Assembly (NCBI GenBank): GCA_037043015.1
Contig: CM073329.1
Coordinates: 740,448-804,447 of the forward strand
Direction of reading: 5' to 3'
Source of the DNA: Bryum argenteum
Lineage: Eukaryota > Streptophyta > Bryopsida > Bryales > Bryaceae
DNA length: 64,000 nucleotides
The notes under the pieces are model-generated. The model was given only the letters and a program-made list of their open reading frames with translations, searched no databases and was not told the DNA's origin. This document shows positions 36,601 to 49,088 of the stretch, in pieces (positions within the stretch are counted from its first letter, which is position 1; each line of letters begins with the position of its first letter). The position numbers and the translations under genes are program-made.

Positions 36601-37546
36601 TCCACTGGGCCCCATGATCGCCGTGAACCCACTGATGATCTGCCCGTTCAGATTATCCAACAAGACTTTCCCCACTCTGCCAAAGAATCGCCACAACACC
36701 CGCCACAGATCATCATCTCCGTAAGAGATACAAACACCGTAGCGGACCAAATCTCGACTCCTCTATCTACTGATTCCTGGAACACTTCTATATGCAAAAT
36801 TGGGTGGAACACAATTGCGCCTGTAGCATCGCATGATTTGACTCTTCATACATATTGATAAACATTTAATGTTATCACCCACAGCAGCAGGCTCTGAAAG
36901 AATACTGTAGGGCACCGCCATAGAGATGGAAACAACCGATAGAGTAGAGTAAGATGTGGAGGTCGACTTACTTGGATGTTACAGTGAGGCTTTCCCACGA
37001 CAAAACAACACCCTCTACGGCGTTGCTCTCCTCCGGTACCTCCTTTACTGCTGGCGCGGTGCTGCTTCCCCCTTTCACCCGCAAGGGCAGATCAGTTGTA
37101 ATCTTCGTACTTGACAAGGTAATTGGTGCAACAGTGGACGACCACGAGTCAATGACGGCTCTGTCAACACGCGGCGTACTTTGAGAAGCAACAGACTGCT
37201 GCCCATGCGGGCGCTTCGGTAACGGAAGCAGCGTCTCGTCGGATTCACCATTCCTTGTAAAAGATGGCGGTCGTCTCTGCGGCGGCCCAGAAGGGCGAGG
37301 AGCAGCGACCAATTCGACCTTGGGTGGTGGAATTGTAGTCTCCATGGCTCGCGGGAATACAGCATTTTGTAGTAGCTGCGCTTTCTGTTTTTGGCTTGCC
37401 GGGCTCGAAGAGAGCACGGGCTGTTCTGCTGCCGCTTTACTGTTTGATCCGTAAGCTTGGCGAAGTGATTGTAGCTCAGAGTCTCTCGACATTCGCGGCC
37501 CTCCGCTTTTGGGTGGTTGATGGGAAGTTATAGCTGGCTCAGACAT
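33604..37546 (-). CDS. Half-size ABC transporter, subfamily G (WBC type)
   Basis: This is an ATP-driven membrane exporter that works as a dimer; ABCG half-transporters move lipids, hormones or secondary metabolites, and the substrate here is unknown. Exons on the minus strand: 37546-36972, 36760-36201, 35805-35654, 35029-34847, 34734-34369 and 34119-33604, giving 783 aa. Visible motifs are Walker A GPSGSGKST (about 242-250), Q-loop MQDD (about 290), signature ISGGERKR (about 350-357), Walker B LLFLDEPTSG|LDS (about 370, split by an intron) and H-loop TIHQPQ. The C-terminal half is hydrophobic with about six membrane spans; RERAAGMYY lies before an intron, and the end is YLGIRYLKK. The start is uncertain: the first exon stays open to an ATG at 38086, which would give 963 aa with a Cys/His/Arg-rich extension. 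I prefer 37546 because family similarity only starts near LSWESLTV. Acceptors at 36760 and 34119 are weak. Confidence 0.9.
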
Positions 37547-38714
37547 GCGCGACCAAGGCCGCGAGGGCAAGGGCAGCGAGAGAGAGTCCACATCGATGAC
37601 GGTGTCGCGCGAATTAGAAGCCTCTCCACGGGAACAAGCCGTGTGCTGATGACGATTCCGTTTAGGGCAGATAATCAATTGCGGGCTGTCTCGATTTCGC
37701 AAATTCAAGTGCAAGTATATTCTCTTCTCTGAATCAGTGGCGCGACTTGGTGGTCTTGATCCAGAGTCGCATTTCTGGCATTTCGCCAGCTGGGTGCGGT
37801 TAGGGTTCGATCGAGTCTCGTCATCGTAGCGCCCTGATTGCTCGACGGCCTCGTCCGATCGATGACATCGTGCAGCCGGCGGATCCTGCCATTTCGAGCT
37901 GGGACAATGGTACACTCCTGTATCATATGCCGACTCCTCCTCCGAGCAATGCGAACCTCGCGGAGAATTGAAGGTTTGCGTTTGTACATTACTGCTTCGG
38001 AACCACACTTTGCTCTTCGCATGGCTGCAGATTGGACATCCAGTTTCAGATTTTTCCTCTCTTCTTTTCTGGCCCATGCCTGACATGCAGTAATTTTTAA
38101 GTCATCCAGCCACACGGTGATCCCCCATCCTGAAAGCCCTGGCCTCTATCAAAGCGTGAAATCTCCCCATGCCAGGACATCAATGACTCAACTTGGAATC
38201 TCGCCATGACGGTGCAAGAGAATGAAAACGACGAAGGGAAGAAGCATGTCCTGGAGATTGACCACCAACATCTTCATCAGTCCGATTAGGGTTCAGAAAG
38301 TGGACACTAGGCTGGCCTTAGTGAATGGCAATAGCAACACAATGACCCATCTCCAGGATTCTCTCAGGCTCATTCCCATGGTCGTCACTTCGTAGCGTCA
38401 GGTGCCCCTAGGGGCTCATAGCAAATCGAAACTAGGGCAAAGTTGAAATCGAATGAGGGCTGCAGAACTCAAACATGAAAGTGGCCTCCCTGCATATCGG
38501 TCGCAGCTTCAATCGATGCAAAAGCATATAATTTTGAAAAAGCTGCAATCTAGATTCATGGCACGACGACGAGGATCACGCTCTGCAGGAACATATGTTA
38601 CTGGGCCCCGACCGCACAACACTCCTTGTTACTGTACCCACATCCATTTCCAACTCTCGTGCCCACGGTTTCAGAGAAGCACACGCCCCTTCCCTTGCAG
38701 GTGGCAGCGACCAT
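37547..38714 (-). promoter_or_regulatory. 5' region of the ABCG gene
   Basis: This holds the presumed leader and promoter on the minus strand. The frame of the first exon remains open for 180 codons upstream to an ATG at 38086, with an in-frame stop at about 38102-38104. Part of this stretch may therefore be coding. Beyond 38100 no ORF or known motif stands out. Confidence 0.45.
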
Positions 38715-39660
38715 TTGACCCCAAAACGTCCTTAGTGTTGAAAAATGACATTCTTGATGAAGGGCTCCAACTTTGAAGAGCCATATCTTCTCATCTAAAC
38801 TTCGGTTTGTACAAAATTACTTGGGTTGGGTTCCAAATTAAGTCTAATTTTGTATAATTTTGGTGGTAAAAGTTGCGGACTCACACAGTGAAGTATGCAT
38901 CGATGGCATGCATTCAAGTGAAGGCATTTTTTTGTTCCGGGATTTCAAACGGTGTTATGTTCTACCATTGCAAGTATGTTATGTGAACTCGAAAATAGGT
39001 TTTTATGAATTTTTTCTACGTAAGCATGATCTTGAGATGAAATCCGACAACAACTTTTTATTTTTTAGCTTTTTGATCCAAATAACTTTGGTATTGAATT
39101 TACAATAATGTTAGATTTTGAGAAAAAATAGCAAAATGGATGATTTTGAGGAGCTATATCCCCTTCATCCACCGTTATATTTCAACTTAATTTTTTGAAA
39201 CAAAATCCAACCACAATGTAGTTTTAGTGCCAGAAGTCTTGACTTAATTGAAGATGTTTTGAAAAAAATGTATGGATTTGAAAGTGCAAAGAGTCTAATT
39301 CAGGACAATTTTTCCTTGGAAACTTTTCTTCGCAGTCATTATCATTGCAAGGCTATCCTTTGGGCCAAGAAAGTTTGATGAATTTATTTGGTGCAAGGGT
39401 GTTATTGAGATGAAGGTAAACAACTTTCCAAGTTGGAGATTTTTACACTGTAGTGGTTTTATTGGTAGATTTCAACTCTAAAATGAAAATGATAAAACTA
39501 TGTGATTTGTTTTGAGGACTAATACGTTATAATCTTGCAATCTATGAGACTTCATGAGCCACACTTAGGTTCACATGATCTACACTAAATTTACTACAAG
39601 ATGGAACATCATCTGAATAATTTACCTCTATTATCATTTATGACATTTTTATAAAAAATG
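38715..39660 (+). mobile_element. TTAA-type repeat family alpha, diverged long copy
   Basis: It is colinear with 28919-29533: 'aaaatgacattcttgatg', 'gaagagccatatcttctcatc', 'attacttgggttgggttccaaat', 'cacagtgaagtatgcatcgatggcatgcatt', then 'gagatgaaggtaaacaac' and 'gagacttcatgagcc'. The ends are decayed, so borders are approximate. No coding potential. Confidence 0.5.
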
Positions 39661-41047
39661 TGTTCTCATGCTCAAAATTGGCTGGCAGGTAGGAGTCAAG
39701 TGACAAACTCCTTGCAAACATTTTTGAGCACCAAAAAAAATTTCTCAACACTTAATATATGAAATATTCGTTGGGCCTATTCCAACTAGGTTTGCCTTAT
39801 CCCAACAAGGTTTGCCTTAATGCGAATCTCAAAAATTAACCATGCACCTATGCCGAATGTGAATGAAGAGATTATGACACAGAAATTAATAACATAGCAT
39901 TCTTCTAAAACTTTTCAACATCAAAAACTCATCTTAATGTTTTTTGAAACCCTTAAATCTTTAAAACCATCTTTTGAGTTCAATTTTTGAGCAGGTATAA
40001 GAATAAATTATATTCCTAGCAATTTCTATAGTATTACTATAGGGGTACAAGAGTAGATTATATTTCTCACAAGCTTTTTAGCAACACCAAGCACGGTCAT
40101 CTTTATTTTGAAATTAACACCCAACATTTGAGTCAAGGATTTGCTTTTACTCGTAATTTGACAAAAATTCTAATGAATCCCGCTTTTGCAAGTTGTATGT
40201 AACTTAAAACTATTCTATGGGATATGAGAAGGTGAACACGGCTTCAAGCACTTCAATAGCCCTATTAGATCGTTAGAAATGGGAGCTCAATTAGGATCCA
40301 ACACAAATGGGCATGCCTTTTTGTAAAACTATTCAATACCAAAATTTGATTTTAGTGTTGTATAGTCAATTTTAATATAGGAAGATGCAGCATGAGGACT
40401 ATCACATAAAGACATGACCATTGCTCTGGTTTATTGGGTGATTTTAATGCACAAACTACTTTTTAATGAATATATCTCAAATACCATTGACCAACCTTTA
40501 ATCAATTTCCGAGATGAGCAAGTCAACTGATATTTTTTTTAGATTTTTCATAAGAGGATGTATGGAATTGTAACCTTATGATCAAAAAGAGCACCTTGGA
40601 TATTCACACATATAAAAAAAAAAAAATGAAGTTGGAGCTGAAAGAGCAATACGAATATTGCCACTAAAAGATTGATAGTAGATTTGACAAGGCCTTTTGT
40701 TTGAGATTAGCTACTTCATATATTGAACAAACAATGAATATATGATCCTATTGCAAGTATAAAGTAAAACCACCTTAAAGTCTAAAAAATGGATGGAATA
40801 GAATGATATACTACCAAACACACGTCCATGTTGATTGACATGAGAAATGCGTTGGTAGTACAAATGATCACCTTACCTATAGAATCAACAACTTACAATG
40901 AACATCATGAAAAAGCAATCAATTTAGCTTGAAAATTTTAAAACCAAATTATGGAACAAATAACAGAAGAGGTGGAGCCCATTTTTGTGTGAATTATGCT
41001 AGATAGTATAATGATTATGTCTCTTAACCCCTTACGTAAGAGACACT
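39661..41047. other. AT-rich intergenic DNA, nothing assigned
   Basis: The base composition is strongly AT. There is no ORF over 60 codons and no paired repeats beyond short words, except a TTAACCCC word near 41032 that may be another decayed terminus. Confidence 0.5.
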
Positions 41048-41241
41048 GTGGATTGTATTCATAAGGTAAACCCTAAACTTCTACATGTTCAACATGTTGC
41101 ATCATTGCTTTCCAATAACTCATTCTTTCCTCACACTTTTTCTCTCTCAAAGTACAAATTCTTTTACATAATGTAATTTAGTTAAAAATGAGAAATTCTA
41201 GTTGAACTTTTTGTGCATTCCACCATATGAATACAATCCAC
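41048..41241. repeat. Inverted-repeat pair (small hairpin element)
   Basis: GTGGATTGTATTCATA at 41048-41063 is the exact reverse complement of 41226-41241. TTAACCCCTTACG lies 15 bp outside the left arm. A decayed MITE is the likely explanation, but no target duplication is clear. Confidence 0.6.
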
Positions 41242-43660
41242 ACGTGGGGATTTTACCAACTTAGCTTGTTCACTTTTACGAAGTGCACGATATTTAAGAT
41301 TTGGTACTTTGTTTGTACTCTAAGTATCAAAGTTAAAAAGTTTTAATGGAGGTGGCTACAATTATTGTGACTTTTATTGTTAATTGACATTCGCAAATAG
41401 AAGTTCCCTTAGTTCTCTTTAGTTTGCCGTGCTCTTAGTGCTTCTTGCATTCTATGTCAATTTACGTTATTAGATTTCTAGTATCTATAGTACTTAGCAA
41501 AATTAGGAAATTTAGGGGCGTTGACTGGTGGAATTTCTTAGTATAAAGTACTTGTCGTAAGTGTGCCACCCTAGTGTGCTTCCACCATGGCACGTGATTT
41601 CTTCCGATCTTCTTTGGTACATTTGGTGCCAATATTGTGAGCATGATCTTCGTTGTGTATCTTTCATTTCGGCATAGCTCTTTTCCTCACTAGAAAAACA
41701 ATTGTTAGGTGGGAATGGATGCATGGAGGGAGCAACATAACATTACAACATTCTAGTCAAAACTAGATGTAGGAAAACAAGCACAATTAGAAAGTGAGTT
41801 TCTATCAATTTGGTGTCTGAGAGACCTTTTTTGCTCTAATAAAGGTGAAAAACCCGCTTTGCACCCAACTCCATCTCAAGCTTTCTTTGAGAGGTGTATT
41901 CGAGAGTGTTGGCATCTACAAAGATATAATATAACACCAATTGAAGAGTGACTAATAGAATATTTCTCCTTGCTTGCAAGAGTGAGTGAAGAAGACAAAT
42001 AAAAACTCCCTACAGAATTGCAATTAGTAAAAGACCTCCGTCCTCAAGCCAATTTTTCGGTGTCTCATCATATACCTCCAACAATCTAATCCAAGTTAGT
42101 CAGCAAAAGCTTTTAGCAAGATTACCTATAGTATCTCAGTGAGCTAGATTTTTATTAAGCTTAGGCTTTGCAAGTATCATCATATTTCCTTCCATAATTT
42201 TGTTGCCGTAGGCTTCGCATTTGTTCCTCGTTTTTTATACTACCCAAATCGATTAGAGTCATGTCCGCAATTACTGTGAGGCACACTAATAGACGCTTTA
42301 CATGGGTAGTAAAGGCCAACAAATCTCCAAGCCAATTCACTCAAATTCTGAGCCCAATTCACTCAATGGACCGCTTGGTGAACACATGAGACAATCAATA
42401 AAGTGAAGGCCAATTCCTAAAGTGTAAAGCTCTTGGCGCTAGTCCAGAGGAGAAAAAACAAGACCATGGGGCATATATGTATTATTAGCTACATTCCATG
42501 CTTTCTAGTTCTTCACAATTAAATTGTATACCCGTGTTCTCCTCTCCGGACACTCTAACAAAATAGAGAATTAAAAAATCAAAGTAAGGTCACCGTCCTC
42601 TCGATAGGTGCACATGTTTTTTGGTGCCTTTCAAAAGTTATTGAGTGTCCCGGGTTTTCTTGTTCATAGTCATCTTTGCTTTTCAAGATTTATAGTATGC
42701 GATTTGTTTTTTTATTCCCAGTTCCTCGTGCATATTATGATTTACAAGCCCTTACCTTTGTCCTCAAGACACGGACATCAAAAAGTTTAGATTAAAATTT
42801 ATAAAATCTGTAAAGATTTCACACCTAGGTATAAAAAAAATATGAAGTTGGAGGTTTTTGGTGATGTTGAAATTATGGGATATGCAATCAATATGCAAGT
42901 TTCCTTCTTTTGGTTCTTCATGTTGTTAAGATCTATAACATGTCCTTCATTCCCCTCTTCTTGGTTCCATGTATTTTTTTAAGATTTGTAGAATGTCCTC
43001 CATTCCCTCGGTTCCCTCGTTCCATTGTTCCCAGTTCCCCCTCCTCTATTATGGTGCCCCATTCTCCATTGGGATTTTGTGATTCCCAATCTCCAAACTC
43101 CTGTTTATGGTTCCCACGTCCCCTTGATCTCCAATTGACTCATTCTTTGCTCCAATTTTTATGTTCGCCCTTCGGCTCCTTGTACTATTATTGTTATTTA
43201 ACAATCAAACACCACTTACGAAAATTCATCAAAATCTTAAAACTCTTCATGCCATGTACTCATGACCAAATGATGATGTCCATGACCATGTATATATGGA
43301 TTGCCACGGAGACACGTCCAGACACTACTCTTTTATGTATAGAGATAATTTTGTGATGAGCCATTAGGCCAAAACCATTCTTATATCTCCCAAGTTTTGG
43401 AGCACAAACCGTGTCATAACTTGTTTCTCCCCTATTATGATATAATTTTAGAATATTGGCCTCAACTTCACATGTAAAGTCTTCGGGTGAATTTGAAAAA
43501 CTAGACCAATCACAAGGGGGAATTTTGCCATGAATAAGCCTCATCAATGGCTTGGCCACTTGTGTAAAGTGGCCCTAAATATACCAATTAGTGTAGTGAA
43601 TTGTACAGAAAAGATTGAGTCTCTGGTCAAAGTCTGGTTTCCATATTCTACATGTTAAAC
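41242..43660. other. AT-rich intergenic DNA, no intact gene
   Basis: Apart from a possible retroelement remnant (about 41860-42080) there is no supported feature. The ORFs at 42910-43356 and 43260-43559 are composed of simple TTC/CTC-rich or overlapping sequence and resemble no family. Confidence 0.5.
41860..42080 (+). pseudogene. Possible retrotransposon gag remnant
   Basis: One + frame reads like a gag capsid segment: FFERCIRECWHLQ, then NITPIEE, a stop, LIEYFSLLARVSEEDK, a stop, and LPTELQLVKDLRPQANF. The two in-frame stops within about 65 codons, and the absence of pol or LTRs nearby, mark it as dead. Similarity is judged by eye and is weak. Confidence 0.3.
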
Positions 43661-44330
43661 TTTTTGTATGGGTAAAAGTACCAAATGTGCTGCCAGAAGA
43701 TACTTTGCATACCTCGTCACCAATGGAATTGCTAGATTTGTTTCACGGGCAAAGTGTGAAGGGGGTCAAGTGATGTGGTGGAAGGGGGGGGGGGGGCGGT
43801 GGAGTAGTCAGGCGCCCCACGGACGCTGGCATCACTCACAAGACACTGTATCGATGGCGATGGCGACGGAAGGAATTTGTGTGCCCCGCCGGCACTGTCC
43901 CAAATTAGCATCCAGGCTTCCCTCGCCGCTCAGCGTCCTGTGCTCCACTCCGCCGATACCTCCTCCCTTCTTTTCCCCCTTGGCGCACGTCTCCCCTCTC
44001 CCTCTCTCATCGAATGGATCTTCACTGCACCCCTGTGTCCCCATATCTCGGATCTCGCGCTCACTTCTCTCCTCGCCCCAATCCCCCCCATGTGTTTCTA
44101 CCTCTCCACTGTGATGGGCCACTGGATGCACGCTGCTCTGCCCCAATGTGGAATTCCCCAGACTCACATTTTCAACGCCGTAGTCTTGTAGAGGTAGGTG
44201 CATTCACTTCACATGCACTCCTCGCATTCCAGTGCCTTGGTTGACCCTGTACCTAGACCCAGCGATTCTTCACCGACATTTCAATTCATTACAGCACATC
44301 CTGTTCTTTCCATGGCAGTAGGGCTAAGGG
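43661..44330 (+). promoter_or_regulatory. Promoter and 5' leader of the U-box gene
   Basis: Composition shifts to GC- and CT-rich DNA at about 43780 (G run at 43788-43797; CTCC-rich tracts 43930-44060), which marks the start of the gene island. Short ORFs here overlap on both strands and are treated as leader noise. Confidence 0.45.
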
Positions 44331-47300
44331 ATGGCATCAGACGCCAACCAGAGCAACAGCGTGGCCGAGGTCATCGGCGAACTCAATCGAGTCGTGCAGG
44401 AAGCGCGCGAGTCGCCAGTGGAGAAAGAGAGCTTCTGGCGATTCGTTTCGTACCTGGAGCAGCTGCGGCCTATCCTTGATCAACTGAATGCAGGCAAATC
44501 GCTGGGACTTCCTCTCCGCGTGCAGACGGCGCTGAATGGCATCAAAACTGAGCTTGTGCACGTGCAAGGCCCATTGCAGATCTGCAAGACCAAGAGCCGG
44601 CTGTATCTGCTCACACATTGTCAGGAAGTCGTGAGGGAGATTCAGAAAGCGACGCATGGCATTGGACTCTGCCTGGCCCGATTCTCCATTGCTAAATCCC
44701 CTCAAACGCGGGACATAGCGCAAATGCGGGTGGTTAGCAAGCAGGCGGATGACCTTGCTCACGAAATGCAACAAGCTCAATTCTCGGTATGAATTCCCTC
44801 TCTTCTCCTCGTCGCGATACACTTGGGCCATCTCTTGGAGGCACCCGCATTGACCACGTACTCATCTCTTGCAGGTCTCTGCAAATGAGGAGCGGATATG
44901 CTTAGCACTTGAGAGAGAAGCGCAATCCTCCAGGTCGGAGGAGGCTGATTTTGCGGTACATAGTGCGATTCTTCTAGACATCGGCCGGGAATTAGGGCTT
45001 GATATCAACCGGAACAGAGATGCGCTGTTCGAACAGCTACATTTGCTGCGTGGCGAGCTGGTGGATTGCCCAGATGAATCCCAGCTTCGGTTGCTGGAAA
45101 CCATTGAAACCATGTTCCAGTCCTATACGCTGGAGCCGGCTGTGCCGCATTGGCACGCCATTGTCGAGCGAGCTGAAGATTCTCTCGATGACTCCATCCC
45201 TCCGTTTGACACATTCCTGTGTCCCTTATCAAAACAAGTGAGCTTTTATGACTACGAACTTTTGAATAGATAATACGGAAACTGGTAGACCTCGAATAAC
45301 CAGGAGCTTCCCACAGTGACTGCTATTCAGTATCATATCGAAATATCCTCTCAAATCGATGCGCGTCATCCGTGCGTAAGGAATCAATGCACCTGACGAC
45401 GTTTGTGCTTTGATTGTGTAGGTCATGACCGATCCAGTGTTCTTGCAATCCGAGCGGACGTATGAGCGGGGTTCCATAGAGAATTGGTTCAACTCATGCC
45501 GACAGCTTGGTCGACCTCCCACATGCCCTCTCTCGGGACAGATCCTGACGTCCACCGCCCTGCGACCCAGCTTGGTCCTCCGGCAAACCATTCAGGAGTG
45601 GAAGGCGCGCGTCGTGACCATCCGAATTCGTCAAGCAGTCAGTCGCTTAGACGCACCAGTGTCGGTAAATTTCAATCCTACAATCTTAGAATTCATTCTC
45701 GAGCCTGCCTTAGCTTAGTCCCTTCATCACAGGAAAACCTTCAGGCAAGTAAAGAGCATTATGTCATCCTACAACACAATCACAATCGAGAGTACAGACC
45801 ATTTTTTAGTGTGTCATCAGGTAGACTCGTAATTTCTCATGGTATGTGCCATGGAATAATTCTGAGCATTCTTATCACACCTCTGATGTCGGTGGCCACT
45901 GGACTAATTTAGACTCCCTCGTAGCAAGGTTAAGACCCACACTTCACGGAAAGTACAAACACGTGGAATTTCAAAGAAATGAAAGAATTTTGCCATACTC
46001 ACATACTAAGGTGATTGCTATCTATAGCTGCACCACATCATTAAATAACATAGTGGAGCTGAACTCACTGCTCTTGATGTTCAAGCTCGGCGAGTGTCAC
46101 GCATTACTTGGGTGACCTGATCCTTTGGCATGCTCAGCTAATTGAGGTCCGCGAGGTTTCAGCTCCTTTCTTGTGTATATTAAATGGCCGAGTGCGAAGC
46201 CATTTCCCAGTTTGAGCTCAGCGATATGTCAGCGAGTTCGAGCATATCACGGATCCTTGATTCTTCCGTAGTTTGCATTAGTAACTGTACAAGAAGTGTC
46301 CACCTTCTTCCAGAATTGGAATTATCAAGCATGCCTAATATTTCCTGTGAAATTTGTTTTCCTAGAGTGAAGAAGCGGAGCAGGCACTTGAGGATATCAT
46401 TATGATTGCGAAGGAAAATGTTGAGAATCGTCGTCTGCTCAGGGAGGAAGGAGTAATTCCTTCATTACTCGCGCTCTGGCAGCGGAATGTGAAGGCGCGT
46501 GCTCACCTACGGAGCGAAGCCATCTCCGCCCTCCATAACATTGCCATTGCCTCGCAGGACAATAAGGTGTAGTTCTGCACCGTCGCTTCCGTCACTTGAT
46601 CAATTAATTAAAGACTTATTAAACGTGTTATACCGTTCTATGGATGTCTGCTGGAGCTAGAATCTTAGTTTCTGCTGGAATGACAGGATGCGATTATGGA
46701 ATGTGGAGCATTGAAGCTTGCCGTGCAAAGCTTGGGCAGCGGCGTGGACAAAGAAAGAGAGCGTGCGGTAGGCCTTCTACATGAGTTATCTGTTAGCCCC
46801 GCTGCATGTGCGCGCATCGGCTTGGAAAAAGGCGCCATCGTTTCACTTATCGGGGTAACATCAGGAAATGCAGAGGTGAGTAACCTTGCAGAGAAAACAC
46901 TCGTGAACCTGGAACGGGTGGACGGGAACGCGCTGCAGATGGCTGAGGCGGGTCGCCTGAAACCCGTGCTCGATCGCCTATGCCAAGGCCCGGAGGACAC
47001 GCAAGTGAAGCTTGCACAGCACTTGGGCCAAATGATTCTCACGAACACGAGCAAGGAGGTCGTGGCCGAGACTGGCGGTAAAACGCTGGTGCGAATGCTG
47101 TCTATCAGTCCGAACGCTAGAGAAGCTGCTTTGGGTGCCCTCCTCAACTTGTCCACATTAGACGACACGGCGTATATTCTCATCAAAGCCGGTGTCATTG
47201 CGCATCTCGTGTTCACCATCTTCTCGCTCCCGGCGCCGACCAACTTGAAGGAAATGGCTGTGAGCACGCTGTCCAATCTGGTCTTGGTGCCGGGTAGCTG

Positions 47301-49088
47301 GGAGACTTCCCTTGTAGACAAAGAGGGCCATTTCTTGTACTCGGAAAAAATCCTGCACAAACTCTTTGGACTTCTACAGAGCGGGAGCTCGTCGTGGAAG
47401 GAGAAGATTCTGCAGACGTTGTACGGCATGGCCTGCTCGACAGAAGTTGCAGGTTTGTATACTACAATAATCGATCCAATAAGCTGTTTGCATGTCGTCA
47501 AGTCGTTGCAACTGTTGGCTAATGTGCGACAGTCAAAAGAAATTGACGACAACTATCTGCAAGCAGTGTGCAACATAGATCTTTCACAGATGGCCATCTT
47601 GAATCGAGATGTTTAACTGGTTCTATGTCGGTGTTTCCAGATGTGATGGCAGCCAATGTAAGTACGTGTGGCGGCTCCACCACGCTGATGGCCTTCATGA
47701 TGCACTCCGAAAGCAGCATTCGTTTGAATGCCTTGCGTTTGCTCAGCCTGCTCAGTGTGCACATCGGAGATGACATCGCTGCTGGGCTTCGTTCCACAAT
47801 GCAGCTTAAGTATCTAAAGGAAGTACTTCAGCAACATGGAAAGTCTGCATTGGAAGAGCGCATCGCGGCTGCAACAATTCTGGCCAACACGCCTCTCACC
47901 GAATTCGAGGCAAGATTAGCGAATACATTATGTTAGACCTGAGTGCCCCTAAGGCCCGTTTGATAGACCACTTGAAAAGCGAGTAGTCGAGATTATTAAC
48001 GTCCAGTTCCTGGATGGTTGTCATCATTGCGATAGGTGCGGTTTTCTGCTGCCTGTGCAGGTGCAGTCTGGCACATTCTTTGACCATTTACAGCTACTAG
48101 ATACAGTCCTGTCGGCACGTTGGGTTTAGAGATCGGCAGTGTTCCTCGATGATCCCAGTGTGTTTCAGTGATCCTAAAATGTTCCTTCTTGCAGGTGATT
48201 CGAGTGCTGGAGGTTGAAATGCTTCAGTGGACGGTGAACACGCTGCAGGACTGCGAAACAGGGAGGATCGGTCGCCTGTCGGGGCGAGCAGGATGCGCAA
48301 TGCAGGAAGCCTTACTCGGCATCTTACTGCACTTCGCCCGCAACTCCAACATGGCGATTCTCAACAGCATGCGGGAGCTTCACCTCTTCACGCTGTTCCA
48401 GGAGAAGCTGATGGCGCACTGGACGCCTCTGACGAAAGAAAGATCAGCATTGGGTTTGCAACTGCTTTCGGAACGAGCGCACCTCTTCACGCTCCGCAAC
48501 AAACCCATGCATTCTTCAAACTCGAGAACCTTTTTTGGGCTCTGCTTATTCCCGTCAAAGCTCATCCGCCACTTCCCTGACATGTGCTGCGTGCACGGGG
48601 GAGTGTGCAACCCGAATGCGTCGTTTTGCCTCGTGGCGGCGAGCGCCATTACGCCACTGATCGAGCTTTTGGAGGAAGAGGATGACTACGGTGTGAGAGA
48701 AGCCACAGTGGGCGCTCTAGCTACTCTTTTGGCGGACGGAGTGCATTTAAAGGGCGGCGTGGAGGAGCTGGCTCGCGCGGAAGGCGTGCAACAGATCTTC
48801 GACCTGTTTTACAGCATACGGCAAAAGAATCGACTGCAAGAGAAAACCGTGTGGATGATAGAGCGCATTCTGCGAGTGCCTGAATATGCACAGGGATACG
48901 CGTCGGATCAAGGGCTGGTGAAAGCGCTGCACGAAGCGCTCCGGCATGGAAATGCGAACACGCGCATCCACGCTCAAGACGCCTTGGCCTTGCTTGAAAA
49001 AACTTCGTCGGCCGCGGTAGACCTGGGAGGTGCAGGCGCCGCGTCGTTACGCAAAACCACCAGTGTGGGGCGCCGGAACTCGCTGTAA
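44331..49088 (+). CDS. U-box/ARM-repeat E3 ubiquitin ligase (PUB42-44/SAUL1-like)
   Basis: It transfers ubiquitin from an E2 to target proteins; the SAUL1 group acts at the plasma membrane in senescence and immune or stress control. Exons: 44331-44786, 44875-45237, 45422-45664, 46366-46566, 46687-47452, 47641-47909 and 48195-49088, giving 3192 nt or 1063 aa. Residues 1-255 form a helical N-terminal domain. The U-box is about 262-340 (FLCPLSKQVMTDPVFLQSERTYERGSIENWF, in two parts across an intron, then TCPLSGQIL). From about 360 to 1050 there are ARM-type helical repeats (GVIPSLLALW, SEAISALHNIA, AALGALLNLS). The C-terminal block CCVHGGVCNPNASFCL followed by ITPLIELLEE is characteristic of the SAUL1 type. 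Intron 6 (47910-48194) starts GC, not GT. All phases agree. The 295-codon ORF on the opposite strand is a shadow. Confidence 0.93.
47910..48194 (+). other. GC-AG intron in the U-box gene
   Basis: The exon ends …TTCGAG and the intron begins GCAAGA, then ends CTTGCAG before GTGATTCGAG. Both sides are in phase 0 and join TPLTEFE to VIRVLEVEML. No GT donor nearby keeps the frame and similarity. GC-AG introns are a known minor class of about one percent, typically with a strong AG|GCAAG context as here. Confidence 0.75.

Noticed and set aside
43260-44203. Minus and plus ORFs before the U-box gene
   Set aside because: They overlap one another, sit in CT-rich promoter-like DNA and match no family.
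46665-47552. 295-codon minus ORF opposite the U-box gene
   Set aside because: It lies antisense to a confirmed ARM-repeat exon; its Ser/Cys-rich content is typical of a shadow frame.
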